Shown in pieces: positions 24,781-36,196 of a DNA stretch of 64,000 nucleotides. Under the pieces are notes generated by a model, which saw only the letters and a list, made by a program, of their open reading frames with translations, was not told the DNA's origin and made no database searches. Each line of letters opens with the position of its first letter. Position 1 is the stretch's first letter. The stretch is from Leuctra nigra (Eukaryota; Arthropoda; Insecta; Plecoptera; Leuctridae): the NCBI GenBank assembly GCA_934045905.1, contig OW203767.1:28704520-28768519 (forward strand), written 5' to 3'. The translations under genes were made by a program, and so were the position numbers.

Positions 24781-26133
24781 TATTATCAGTGGTCCACAAT
24801 ATTATTTCACATGGTCTATTTACAGTAGCAACACTTGACTGTTGTGAAGGGGACCTCATATGTCCTCACCCCGTACCAAATGACACACATCAATCCCAGT
24901 ATATAAAACACAGAGACTATTGACGAGTGATTTGTTACTTTTAATTACCACTCAACCCACATTGAGCGGTGAAACCTGGCTGATTTACCGCCGTCCATGT
25001 TTCATAGCGGCAGATTTCAGCCATCGCGGTCAAGTGCCGGACCACGTGATCACTGTACCACGTGATAAGTATCGCATATTCAACATTTCAGGCGAGAAAG
25101 ATTAGTCGTATCAATTTTTAACATCCGCGCACGTGACTATGTATAGTGTTGTTTTATTGATATAAAATGCAAAATAATTTTTGATGTGTTTTCATAAAAC
25201 AGATCCATCATTTTAATATTAAACTGCTACGTTGTTGATTTTTAAAGCGCGATTATATTTACGTGGATTGATAACTGGATATTTTCAAATGAGTAAAATT
25301 TAATTTCGTTTTGAGAATTAAATTAATTACGTGGGTTTCACCGAATGACAGTTTTCAAATGAGAATTGTAAGTTTTGTTAGTAAAAAATGTTTGTGTATT
25401 TCGCCGCTAGAGAGCAGCAATCGTCAGTGATGAGTGCAGGATGAGATACCACCCGCAACACTCCGGCGTGAAGATGTTGCGTGGTCAAGGAGATCGGAAA
25501 GTACTCCGAATCAAATGTGAATAAATGCTCGATCGGGTATTGATTTATACATGTTTGGCAAGAAATGAATACGACATAAATTTATCTACGGAAATCTTTC
25601 AGTTCCACTCAGAATTCTAATCGGGATTACTAGAAATCACCATTAGAAACACACATGAATTTTAAAGATATCACAAAATTATTTACTTTAATTCCAAACA
25701 AAAAGGATGCAAGTTTTCTTTATTACGTCGTTGTCCGTATACTTATACATCAACAATATTTTTCAATAAACATTAATATACCTACTCTACTAGATAATTT
25801 CTAAATACGAAAATTATTTTTTTGATTTGTAAATGTTTTAGTGTCACACATTTCTCTTATCCAAGCATTTCGTTCTCTTTCTGATCAGAAGAAATACGTA
25901 CTAAATATAAAAATTACATATTTAATTGAGAAATAAATTATATGCAACAAACACACTCTTCGTAAAGTAAAATGTTAGAGCCCAATTATTATGAATTGGA
26001 GAACTTTCTGCAAAAACAAGGAATCATTTATCAGAAAAATTTGATAAAATGTGTTTCTTTCCACGAGACTTTAACTCAAAGTTTGAACTTGAGATCAGCT
26101 TCTTATGACCGACAAGTACATTACTGTACTACA
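24781..26133. other. noncoding, no gene recognised
   Basis: AT-rich DNA with two short open frames (up to 61 codons) lacking any motif. Confidence 0.5.
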
Positions 26134-26708
26134 TCGTCGCCCTAGTACTTATTTGATCCATATCCACTTTTCACTTTTTTGGAGTTAGTGCCACTGACTG
26201 TTTACTCAGTGCTTGTTCTATCTATATCCAAGAACTCTGGTTAAGAATTCTCAATTTTTAACATGATTTCAGTGTTTTTTTGTGTCATATTTTCGGCAAA
26301 AATGACTTTTTTAATACTTTTATGATGCAACATTAACCATCAAAACCATGTTTGCCTTGACTAGTCATTATTGGAGGCACCATTCAGTTATTGTCCCCAA
26401 CACGGAAGTAAATAACAATTGGGCAAATGGATATGGATCAAAATTTAACACATATTCTTACTAAAAATGAAAAAATGTGAGCACATTTCATCCATATCCA
26501 ACCGGAAGTATCAAATAACTAATAATCTATGGGCCCGAAAGGGGTTTTCTCGCCTGCACATCATTAACTGATTTATTTCCTTAATATTCATGCATCAAAC
26601 GTCTTTGAAGACATTGGCGTTGAGCAAGGAACAACACATAAACTTTGAAGTCGATTTTCTCCGTTCGCGAAAAAGTGGATATGGATCAAATAAGTATTAG
26701 GGCGACGA
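26134..26708. mobile_element. nonautonomous TIR DNA transposon, ~575 bp
   Basis: Terminal inverted repeats of ~39 bp begin TCGTCGCCCTARTACTTATT and continue through ATCCATATCCACTTTT, with about one mismatch between ends (26134-26172 versus 26670-26708). The internal sequence has no ORF, so it would need a transposase from elsewhere. Two further copies of the TIR word TGGATATGGA lie inside, one in each orientation (near 26428 and 26490). No clear target-site duplication is seen, so the superfamily is not assigned. Confidence 0.75.
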
Positions 26709-29039
26709 CATGGCGATAGGTGACAAAATACGTGAACTCAGTATTAGACACAAACAGTCAAATTGAAACGCTCGCTTCGTCGATATTCCCGCTTGCGCAG
26801 TGAAGAACGCCATTGGCTATACATCTCCGTTAAAACTCGAAACTTTCATTAAAAACAGTCTGAAAAAATATTGACCACTGATTCTCATTAGCGATAAGGC
26901 AAAATCTCTAAAATACGTCACAGTATATTTTTAATATGTCGTTATTTCGCCCTGAGGAATATTCGAAGAACAATTTCTTACACTCTATCACTGCATCTAG
27001 CCAACGGCAGTAAATTTCTCGCGCCTATTCCTACTTCGTTCTCGCAATCAACATCCCCCACCCACCCCCAAAACAGCCCTCATTGCCAGAAAAATTAAAA
27101 ATTAGAAACTGAGTTTCTGGGCTTCGGTTTATTTTTCATTTTTCCTCCCCCTCCCACCCGCAGTCTCGTGGTACCAGAACGCGGTCGCGATTAAAATAGC
27201 GATAAATAATTGAAACGAAGATTACTTTTCGATAAGAAATAATTAAAATTTTGTACGCTTAAACCGTCTCTCTAGCCGCTGCGCCAAACCCCTTAAAAAT
27301 ACCCCCGAACTCCCAACCCCGACCCCTTTGCAAAGATAAAGATGAAACGGGTAGCGGAAAAACATAATTTACTAGTACCACCCTTACCGATAACACTAAT
27401 TAAAAATTACTGAAGTTTAAAAACTGGGAGGACGAAGGAGTGTTGGCGGGGGGGGGGGGGGGGGGGGGGGTCATATCAGCCCAGAGTGATTAGACATTCA
27501 GGGCGCAAAACTTACTATAAATCGATGTTTTTTTAGAAGTACGACTTTATCATGATTTTTTGTACAAATGAACGAATTCTTTTTGAAATGTAGTCGCGTG
27601 ACTGTTGCAAGTTTATTGGAACGCGTGTTTTAAAACTTAATTTCGAAACTCTTTGGAAACTTTTCAGTCTGTCGACTTTCGTTTGAATTAATCTTTATAA
27701 TTATTTCTCTATCTTTTATCATCTATAATTAAATTCTAATATTTAGTTCATCGTTAGTTCATTACTTAGTCTGATCAATGTTTTAAAGTCTTTCACTCAC
27801 TCCATGATACTAATGGAGTATAGCATGAAGATGTATGTAAATCCTCACGCAAAAACATATAAGTTCAATTCCCGAAGTAAGAAATGTCTAATATTTTTTT
27901 ACAATCTAAAATTTCCCTAGATTATCCATTAGTTTTATATATACCTTCTAATTTAGAATCCAAAAAAAAACTTTTGAAGCTTGAGGCGTTCCGAGTTAAA
28001 ACATTTTTCTACTCAAATTCTGATATCGAGTGGGGGTTGGGGTAAAATGTAGGGGGGAGTGGATAAAATCATACGCCAATGTCATTTTAGGAGATTTTTT
28101 TCTTCCACTAAATTAGCGAAACAGAGGGAATAACTGATCGTCTCAAAGTAAAAAAAAATTAGTTCGAAAATCCTGAGAGACCAATCTCAAAGTTACGACC
28201 GCTTCGAGGCAAATTAAGATCATCCCATCGCAAATCGAGAGCTCTGGATTCATAAACACATGGAATGGGAGACTTTTTTCCGGCAGCTGAATTTTGTCAT
28301 AGAAAAAGTGTGGTTGGAAAAGTGTAAATGCCACCGCAAGGGAAGAAATGAATCAGCGAGATATAGAATATAAATGGAACCAAGTAACTCAATTTATTCC
28401 CACCGTGTCGCATCGGTAGCCATTGGCTACACATTGGAAAACTTTTATGTGGAACAAAGGAGAATCTTTTGGAAATCAGTAAAAGTAAGTACCTACCATT
28501 TTAATGCATTTGTGCAATGGAAATGGGTCGATTTATTTTATTCTGAACCGTCTGCAGTAATACTCAAAAGCATACAGTTTTAAAACAGATTGTCGTTTTT
28601 TATGCTAATGAGGTTAATAAAAATATCTTACTACGTGAAATAGCTGATACCTACTGTCAATAAATTGATAGTATACACCTAAACGAAGAAATAAAATCAT
28701 GTTTTCAACAATTCATAAGCTATCACAAATATGTTATTAAAATGTTCTAAAGTCAAGCCCAGCAAAGTTTCACAGCATCCCATAGCTAAAGCTAGATAAA
28801 GTCAGGAATTGAGAAAACAAACTACAATAAATTGGATCTGGTTCAATAAAATATTTTTGCCAGGAAGAGAAATTGCCATTGATATGCAGGACGGTCCACC
28901 TAGTATTCCCTAGCGATTGGTCAATATTTGGAATTAAAAAGTGCTAGTTGATTGTTACTTAAGATGGATCGATATTTGAAAATATAAATCAATGAGTTTT
29001 CTGAAACTTACAACGTTCAATAATGATAAGTTGATAACA
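26709..29039. other. noncoding with 23-G run
   Basis: No gene recognised. A C-rich patch at 27.05-27.33 kb and a 23-G run at 27448-27470. Short frames at 28.1-28.6 kb show no motif. Confidence 0.5.
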
Positions 29040-29345
29040 ACATTAAAACGCTCTGTGTAACGCGTTGATGAGCGAGCCTTCGTATTGCATGCGAATTGAT
29101 ATGCGTTTGCAAGTTTCTGCTCTATAGATCTTGGAAAAGCGGAAACGAAATGCGGAAAATCAACAGTGATAAAATATCTGACATTTCCTTGAAGAAATGT
29201 GACAAGTATTTCCAAACACGCATAAAATGTCCGTAAAATGTCAATGACGTTTGAAGTTAACGACATAATTAGTCTGGAAATTAACAACAACTTCTAATAT
29301 GTTGGTCCCAATGACCATGCAAAATTTGAAGTTGATCGGTCAAAC
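29040..29345 (+). repeat. ~300-bp interspersed repeat, copy A
   Basis: Runs from CGCTCTGTGTAACGCGTTGA through GAGCGAGC, CGTAAAATGTCAA and TTGGTCCCAATGACC. The same blocks appear in reversed order and orientation at 31.0-31.3 kb and 50.7-51.0 kb. No TIR or tRNA-like head was found; the class is unknown. A 111-codon minus-strand frame inside it has no recognisable domain. Confidence 0.6.
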
Positions 29346-29529
29346 GATTTCAGTTTCAATTTTTAGAAAATCATAGAATCCTGTTCAAAAACTATACACG
29401 AGACTGAGTCATTTAAATAAGTATTTGTGATGTGTGCAGATTTTCTGATCGATTGATTGAACAGTTTGACCTGAAATAAAGAAAATAAAGAGTCATAAGA
29501 GTACCGTGGTGACGTTTGCTACGCTCCCT

Positions 29530-29922
29530 TAAGAGGGCTGAGTAGTGAGCGTGGCATTGAAGAGAGTTTTTTAATCGATTTTTATCAATATCTTTTACCA
29601 ATGTAATTGTTAACAAAATAAGGCTTTGTACGCGTCTTCAGAACTGTTCAATAGAAATAATTTCATAGCTTGGAATAAGTTATTAGTTTTATTTTGTCTA
29701 ACAGATGTTAAGTACCATAATTTTACTAATTTTCTGACACTAAACATCTGTAGGACAAAGTGAATCTAATAAACCATTCCAAGCTATGAAATTATTTTTA
29801 TTGAAGTGATCTGAAGACGCGTACAAAGCCTTATTTTGTTAACAATTACATTGGTAAAAGATATTGATAAAACTGGATTAAAAAACTCTTTAAGGTCAAA
29901 CTCACTACCCAGCCGTCTTAAT
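29530..29922. mobile_element. fold-back element, ~185-bp arms
   Basis: Left arm 29530-29715 and right arm 29733-29922 are inverted copies, nearly without a loop. Shared blocks include GAGTTTTTTAATC, a long perfect stretch from ATCAATATCTTTTACCAATG to ACGCGTCTTCAGA, and AATTTCATAGCTTGGAAT. The structure would form a long hairpin when single-stranded. Noncoding. Confidence 0.75.
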
Positions 29923-30058
29923 TATCACGTGCAGTTTCATTTTCCAGGTATCTTTTGATTCATCAACTTGATATCAGTCAAATCGATATCTGTAAAATTA
30001 AAAATAGTGAACTTGCTAGAAGCTCGAGCCCCCCAAATAATATCCGAATTGTTCTAAA

Positions 30059-30259
30059 ACCTCCTCCCAACATATCCGTGTCTCCTCGACCACTCTGATG
30101 GTCCAGCGCCTCCTCTATCATGCCGTCTGGGCATCAGGGCATGACTCCAGTAGGCCGTAACCTCCTCCCAACATATCCGTGTCTCCTCGGCCACTCTGAT
30201 GATCCAGCGCCTCCTCTATCATGCCGTCTGGGCATCAGGGCATGACTCCAGTAGGCCGT
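30059..30259 (+). repeat. tandem duplication, 101-bp period x2
   Basis: Two adjacent copies (CTCCTCCCAACATATCCGTG start at 30061 and 30162) differ at only two or three bases, so the duplication is recent. Each unit contains the near-palindrome ATGCCGTCTGGGCATCAGGG. The unit is GC-richer than its surroundings. Confidence 0.85.
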
Positions 30260-31024
30260 CCAGAGGGAGTTCCGTCATCTTGCGACTCTTGTCTCAGAGC
30301 GAAATGGCTCCCCAAGGACTTCAGCTTCCTATGATGCCATTACCGAACGCGTAGATGTGTAAAATAGGTTACGCCTGCCTTTCTATCTGCTTGCTTCTCT
30401 ATATTACGTGGGGACATCACAGTGGCGCAATCTACCGGCCAAGGCGGTGCACTAGACTGAAACTAAGATGAGTGGGTATGTGCTGGGGGGGGGGGGGGGG
30501 GGGGGAGACTCTCGACCGATACAGAAGGAAATTGCACGATATACTCCCTACAATTTGAATAGAAGATAGGGGTATGAATATTGAACGACAAACGCAAAAT
30601 TTATACTGGATTAGATGGTTGAAATTTGATTCAAATTACAATAGGGAATTCTTGATGGAAATTCACTTAAAAACATGAAATATTGGAAGTATGCATGTTT
30701 TTTATCTTGATAGCAAAATATTATTCATGATTTATGAATATTTGTCTATGAAACTTGATTCCAAATCTGAGTACAAAGAGACAATCGCGAGCTTGAGTGT
30801 TCTGCTCAGGAGAGGGTATACTTTAAGTCCTGTAAATAAAAGCACGGGTACAATATAGAAATCATTATTGAAACAGGTAGCTAATGAATAATACGCCGTT
30901 TACCAAAACCTCAAATGGACGTCGATATTTCCATGTGATACGTCATATTGAAAATAACGGACACTAAAAAGTATTAGTTGATTATTTTTGTTATTTTGTA
31001 CCTAAATTAAATAAAAGATAAGAT
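30260..31024. other. noncoding with 21-G run
   Basis: No gene recognised; a 21-G run at 30485-30505. The first ~200 bases continue the GC-richer composition of the duplicated unit. Confidence 0.5.
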
Positions 31025-31325
31025 AATTGGGACCAATATGTATGTGTTTTTCACAATTTTCAGACAATTCGGTGAAAAAATTTAATATCAATTTGACATT
31101 TTACGGAAATTTCATGTACGATTTGATATTAGTCAAATTATTTAAAGGAATTTCAAAGAAATTTCGAAGAAATTATCATTTTACCTTTTAACATATTGGT
31201 TATTGTTTACATGGTATTTCAAAGGCCTATTAAATAGCGCATCAACTTTCATACGAATAATATAATACGCATTCGATGCGAAAGCTCGCTTACCAACGCG
31301 TTCGTTACACAGAGCTTTTGAGTGA
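31025..31325 (-). repeat. ~300-bp interspersed repeat, copy C
   Basis: On the minus strand it contains, in the same order as copy A, AACGCGTTGGTAAGCGAGC, CGTAAAATGTCAA, an ATTGTCTGAAAATTGTGA block and ATTGGTCCCAATTATC. It is more diverged than copies A and B. Confidence 0.5.
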
Positions 31326-31623
31326 AGATCACATTGCCAAACAGGTCCATGACAAGACTAAGGCACATCTGATTTGCAATATGCATGCATATCTCTTGCC
31401 TGGATATTGACAAACGGCTAGATATTGTAATATTTCCTCCTGGAGGCCCGCTCTTCCCGCAGGATGGAGTCCCGCGGGTTAATCTCTGTGTCCGGTCTGG
31501 AGACGGTCAGGGATGACAATTCCTCCGGGAACATCATTGAGGGAGATGACAGCGTGCGGGCGGCGGGGGAGGGGGGGATGTATAAGGGTGGTGTTGTGAT
31601 GATAGCATCAGCAGTGGATAGCA

Positions 31624-32725
31624 TCAGAGGAATGTGAGGGGGTGGAGGTGCCGGATCAGAGGAATGTGAGGGAGGTGGAGGTGCCAGATCAGAGGAATGT
31701 GAGGGAGGTGGAGGTGCCGGATCAGAGGAATGTGAGGGAGGTGGAGGTGCCAGATCAGAGGAATGTGAGGGGGTGGAGGTGCCGGATCAGAGGAATGTGA
31801 GGGGGTGGAGGTGCCGGATCAGAGGAATGCGAGGGAGGTGGAGGTGCCGGATCAGAGGAATGTAAGGGAGGTGGAGGTGCCAGATCAAAGGAAACTGAGG
31901 GAGGTGAAGGTGCCGGATCAGAGGAATGTGAGGGAGGTGGAGGTGCCAGATCAAAGGAAAGTGAGGGTGGTGGAGGTGCCGGATCAGAGGAATGTGAGGG
32001 AGGTGGAGGTGCCGGATCAGAGGAATGCGAGGGAGGTGGAGGTGCCAGATCAGAGGAATGTGAGGGTGTGGAGGTGCCGGATCAGAGGAATGTGAGGGAG
32101 GTGGAGGTGCCGGATCAGAGGAATGTGAGGGAGGTGGAGGTGCCAGATCAGAGGAATGCGAGGGAGGTGGAGGTGCCGGATCAGAGGAATGTGAGGGAGG
32201 TGGAGGTGACGGATCAGAGGAATGTGAGGGAGGTGAAGGTGCCGGATCAAAGGAATGTGAGGGAGGTGGAGGTGCCAGATCAAAGAAAAGTGAGGGAGGT
32301 GAAGGTGCCGGATCAGAGGAATGTGAGGAAGGTGGAGGTGCCGGAGCAAAGGAATGTGAGGGAGGTGGAGGTGCCAGATCAAAGGAAAGTGAGGGAGGTG
32401 GAGGTGCCGGATCAGAGGAATGTGAGGAAGGTGGAGGTGCCGGATCATATGAATGTGAGGGATGTGGAGGTGCCGGCTCAGATGAATGTGAGGAAGGTGG
32501 AAGTGCCGGATCAGATGAATGTGAGGGAGGTAGAGGTGCCGGATCAGATGAATGTGAGGAAGGTGGAGGTGCCGGCTCAGATGAATGTGAGGAAGGTGGA
32601 AGTGCCGGATCAGATGAATGTGAGGGAGGTGGAGGTGCCGGATCAGATGAATGTGAGGGAGGTGGAGGTGCCGGATCATAAGAATGTGAGGGAGTGTTGG
32701 ACAATGTGGAAGTGCTGGATAAAAT
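31624..32725. repeat. minisatellite, 33-bp period, ~32 units
   Basis: The unit combines GATCAGAGGAATGTGAGG with GGTGGAGGTGCC. Because 33 is a multiple of 3, long open frames arise on both strands. The plus strand reads an 11-residue repeat like EVEVPDQRNVR (31805-32095, 32068-32727). The minus strand reads PPPSHSSDPAP (31787-32704) or HLHLPHIPLIR (32050-32679). Several units are 32 bp and throw the frames out of register, which argues against selection for a protein. Units drift along the array: after ~32440 the AGAGG word becomes ATATG or GATGA and GGGAGG often becomes GGAAGG. Confidence 0.9.
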
Positions 32726-33025
32726 GAATAGTCATCATTCTGTCAAAGTTGCATAGAATTTTGTGGAAGGGCCAAATGAAGCTGGCTGTAATGGTACTCT
32801 GTACTCTGAATGTGTAAGGATCTGTAATGATTATTATTTTTTAGAAGAAAAATACACATTTTTCTGGTTGAATGAAAAAAATATTCATTAGGTCCTAATC
32901 ACTACAGTACGTTTCACTGGGGCTTTGCAACAGCGAAATATCTATTTTATATTAAGAATTCCTATTTTCCACACTAATTTTGGATAGTTTTCCGGCACTG
33001 CCTCTTCCACACCTCATAACAATAG
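32726..33025. other. noncoding spacer
   Basis: About 300 bp of AT-rich DNA between the minisatellite and the fold-back element. Nothing recognised. Confidence 0.5.
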
Positions 33026-34487
33026 TAGTGAGGGATGTAATCACAAAAATAGTGCAAAATGTGATACTAATTTTTCCTTGGGCAGTCTTATAGGAAATTT
33101 TCCGCTTTTTCATAATTTCGATATCCTCAAAAAATCGGGCGGCCATTTTGGGCTCCAGGGCTGTCCAAAGTACCAAAAAGAGTGTATTTCAGTGAAATTA
33201 TAATACTTTTGTCAATTTATTGTTCTTGTTTAATAAACGATGTGTCAGGAAGGTATGATAAAAAAATAAAAATTCCAAGTCCAACCAAAGTTGAATTTAT
33301 TCAAGAAATTAAAGATGTCGGCGGGTAAGCTCTAAAATGACCGCCATTTTCAGGGAATTTGTGCTCCAAGGTTGCAGTTGCTAATGTAGGTTCATATAAT
33401 GGACTTTTAACTTGAAAATCAATGGGTCACGAAATTAACCCTTTGGGGGGTGGGGGGTGGAGACCTAAAGGTTTTGATATCTGTACAATAGCCCACACTA
33501 GTTAGAGAAAAATGGTTACTTGCACATACTAAAGAAAATGTGCTCTCTTCAAAAAAAAATACGAGAACCCAAAATTATGCCGCCATCTTGGATAAAAAGA
33601 GTTTATTTTGAAATTTTTAAAATTAAGTAAGTTTTATAAGCACTACGAAAAAGTTTATTTGACATAAAATATAGCCCTAATACTAATTACTTAATTTGTA
33701 ATTTGCATATTTTTTGTATCTCCAACCGTTCTCATTGAAATTGCATTCTTGTGTTGAAAAAACGCCCCAAGATAGGGATTTTAGCATTGTAATGTTAGTC
33801 CAGGAGGCGGTGACTCGATACCTTTGCAGTGAACAAGGGATGATCAAAATAGCAAATTTATCATGATTTTTGAACTGCTGAGCGCAAAAGAACGAAATAT
33901 AAACGCATCTCATTCAAGATGGCGACATAATTTTGGGATCTTGTGATTTTATTCGAACAGAGCACAATTTTATTAGTGTATGCAAGAAATTATTAGTCTC
34001 TATCTACTATCGTTTTTACAGATATCGAAACCTATAGGTCTCCACCCCCCACCCCCCAAAGGGTTAATTTCGTGACACAATGATTTTTAAGTTAAAAGTC
34101 CATAATATGAACCAACATAAGCAACTGCAACCTTGAAACACGAATTCCCTGAAAATGGCGGTCATTTTAGAGCGTACCCGACGACATCTTTAATTTCTTG
34201 AATAAATACAACTTTGGTTAGACTTGGAATTTTTATTTTTTTATCGTACCTTCCTGACACATCGTTTATTATACAGGAACAATAAATTGACAAAAGTATT
34301 ATAATTTCACTGAAATATACTCTTTTTGGTACTTTGGACAGCCCTGGAGCCCAAAATGGCCGCCCGATTTTTTGAGGATATCGAAATTATGAAAGAGCGG
34401 AAAATTTTCTATAAGACTACCACAGGAAAAATTGGTATCACATTTTGCACTATTTTGCCAAATGTATGTGCTAACAGCCCTCACTAT
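33026..34487. mobile_element. large fold-back element, ~570-bp arms
   Basis: Left arm 33026-33593 and right arm 33912-34487 are inverted copies at roughly 85-95% identity, around a ~318-bp unique loop. Landmarks in both arms include GGACAGCCCTGGAGCCCAAA, TTCCTGACACATCGTTTAT, the C/G-rich block GTCTCCACCCCCCACCCCCC, and AGATATCGAAACC-type sequence. Each arm carries three CGCCATNTT-type words. Both arms can be read as a peptide starting MVLWTALEPKMAARFFEDIE (minus 33176, plus 34326), but the two readings diverge into stops and frameshifts and show no family, so they are treated as noncoding. The class is a fold-back or long-TIR element. Confidence 0.8.
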
Positions 34488-35265
34488 AGAGAACAACAGA
34501 AAATCCACATTTCTGAGGGATATACAACGTTTTATTGGCGTTTGTATTTTGGCATTTGCCCTCAGGCGCTGAAAGGTCCTTGTAGAATAGTTTTGTATCC
34601 TTACAAAATAATATGCAATGAATGACGTTTCCCACTTATTATTATTTAGCAAGACGTTGTCTTTTACATTGTATGGCAACTGCCAATTTCTTATTGATTC
34701 CATATAAATAATTCACACCAACGTTCCAGGTAAATAAGCATGTAATTGACTATGTATCGATTATATACAACTTATCGCCGTGATGCAACATGTAATGATA
34801 CTTAAGAGTTGCGACAAGTGAAGAATCAACTGATCGAACCCGGCGATGTGGCAACCCTGTCAAGCACTAATACTCCATGACGCAAGCAATACATCGGTCA
34901 CAAATCATTCACAATTACTCTCTGACGGATTCTAATCGATAGAGAGTGATTGTGAAAGGTGAGAAATGACGGTGAAAGGAAATGAAGAATGAATGTAATA
35001 TGTTATCAACACACGCATTGGCTTCTGATGGCAACGTTCATTTCTAATGTTCATGTCTTGTTTAATAACGAAAAATATGAAATTGATTTGTTAATATTTT
35101 CTAGGCATGTAGTGACTATGTAACTAAACTTCATATTTTTTTCGTCAAGGAAGTTTTGCAAAATTAAAAACAGGGAAACTTGAAATATGATTGTAACAAA
35201 TCGTCGATTTGCATTAAAAGTTCACTAAAACATGCATTATATTGTTATTAACATGAGGTGAGTTA
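34488..35265. other. noncoding, no gene recognised
   Basis: AT-rich DNA. A tRNA-like word GATCGAACCCGGCG near 34834 is isolated and not called. Confidence 0.5.
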
Positions 35266-35587
35266 GCAAAGATGGTAAAGTTCGTTCACGTTTAGAATAT
35301 TTCTGACGTTTCGTCGTTCACGTCGCTCGACACTGTCAATGGTAAGACTTTCTTCTTTGTATTATTGAAATTGTATAAATTATGTCAAATTCACAATGAT
35401 TAATAGTAGGAAATATTATAAAAATTCAATAAAATTGATTTATTTTTATCTACAGTCGTACTATACACATTTTTTGATTTTTATATTGATATTTACATGT
35501 TTAGGTATATGTTCGCTTGACTACAGTAGTACACGGCCGCCATTACGGCTTGATATTCTAAACGTGAACGAACTTTAGCGCATTTGC
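35266..35587. mobile_element. MITE-like TIR element, ~320 bp
   Basis: Inverted ends share TAAAGTTCGTTCACGTTTAG and AATAT perfectly (35276-35300 and 35552-35576), with further partial pairing outward through GCAAA. The inside is noncoding and includes GGCCGCCATTACGG at 35535-35548. No clear target-site duplication. Confidence 0.65.
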
Positions 35588-36059
35588 TTCGAGGATTGTG
35601 GTTTTGAAAGATTTCTTTGACAAATCAACCATTCATCGTATTGTTAATTCAATCGAATGGTTAATAATAATTACTAATTTCAGTTCAACCTTTCTTTTTT
35701 TATTACTCACACAGTTACACGTGTGTACATTATTACATTATTACACACATTATTACAGTACATTATTACACAAAATACATCAAACAATTTCCTGCAAAGC
35801 CATGCAAGGCTTATCTGCAGGTGAATACAAAAAAGAAAAATTAACAATACAAATAATGCGGTGTGATAACACAAGAAAAATCCAAGATCAAAAAACTCCT
35901 ACAACAGTAATACGTACCAATGCCTTAGTGAAATAATAAAAACAATTGAGATTTAAAAATTGAGATTGAGCAAAAATTAAATTATAATAATTCAAAAGAA
36001 ATCAATTTTTTAACTCGCATTTAATTTCAGCATATTTTTCTAAATTCTTTCAAAACTAA
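35588..36059. other. noncoding with ATTACAC-rich repeat
   Basis: No gene recognised; an imperfect ACATTATTACAC repeat spans about 35727-35779. It supplies part of a 112-codon open frame (35598-35936) that lacks any domain. Confidence 0.5.
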
Positions 36060-36196
36060 GGGTCAGTTTTCATTTTATTTTTCATCTTACAAATGGGTTT
36101 CCCCGGTGGCAAGGAATATTAATTAATATTATAAACAAAACTAAGACTACAACAAATTTAACATTTAAACATTACTACTATACATCAAATAACTCA
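36060..36196 (-). mobile_element. probable 3' UTR of LINE fragment
   Basis: AT-rich sequence directly downstream (minus strand) of the LINE stop codon, containing CCACCGGGGAAACCCATTTG. The exact 3' end is not resolved because the flanking DNA is A/T-rich as well. Confidence 0.35.

Noticed and set aside
31787..32704. 305-codon Pro/Ser-rich frame as a structural protein gene
   Set aside because: It is a by-product of the 33-bp minisatellite. Both strands are open, 32-bp units break the frame, and there is no non-repetitive coding sequence around it.
32952..34625. Two similar peptides starting MVLWTALEPKMAARFFEDIE as a gene pair
   Set aside because: They are the same sequence read from the two arms of the fold-back element, and they diverge after ~45 residues without any domain.
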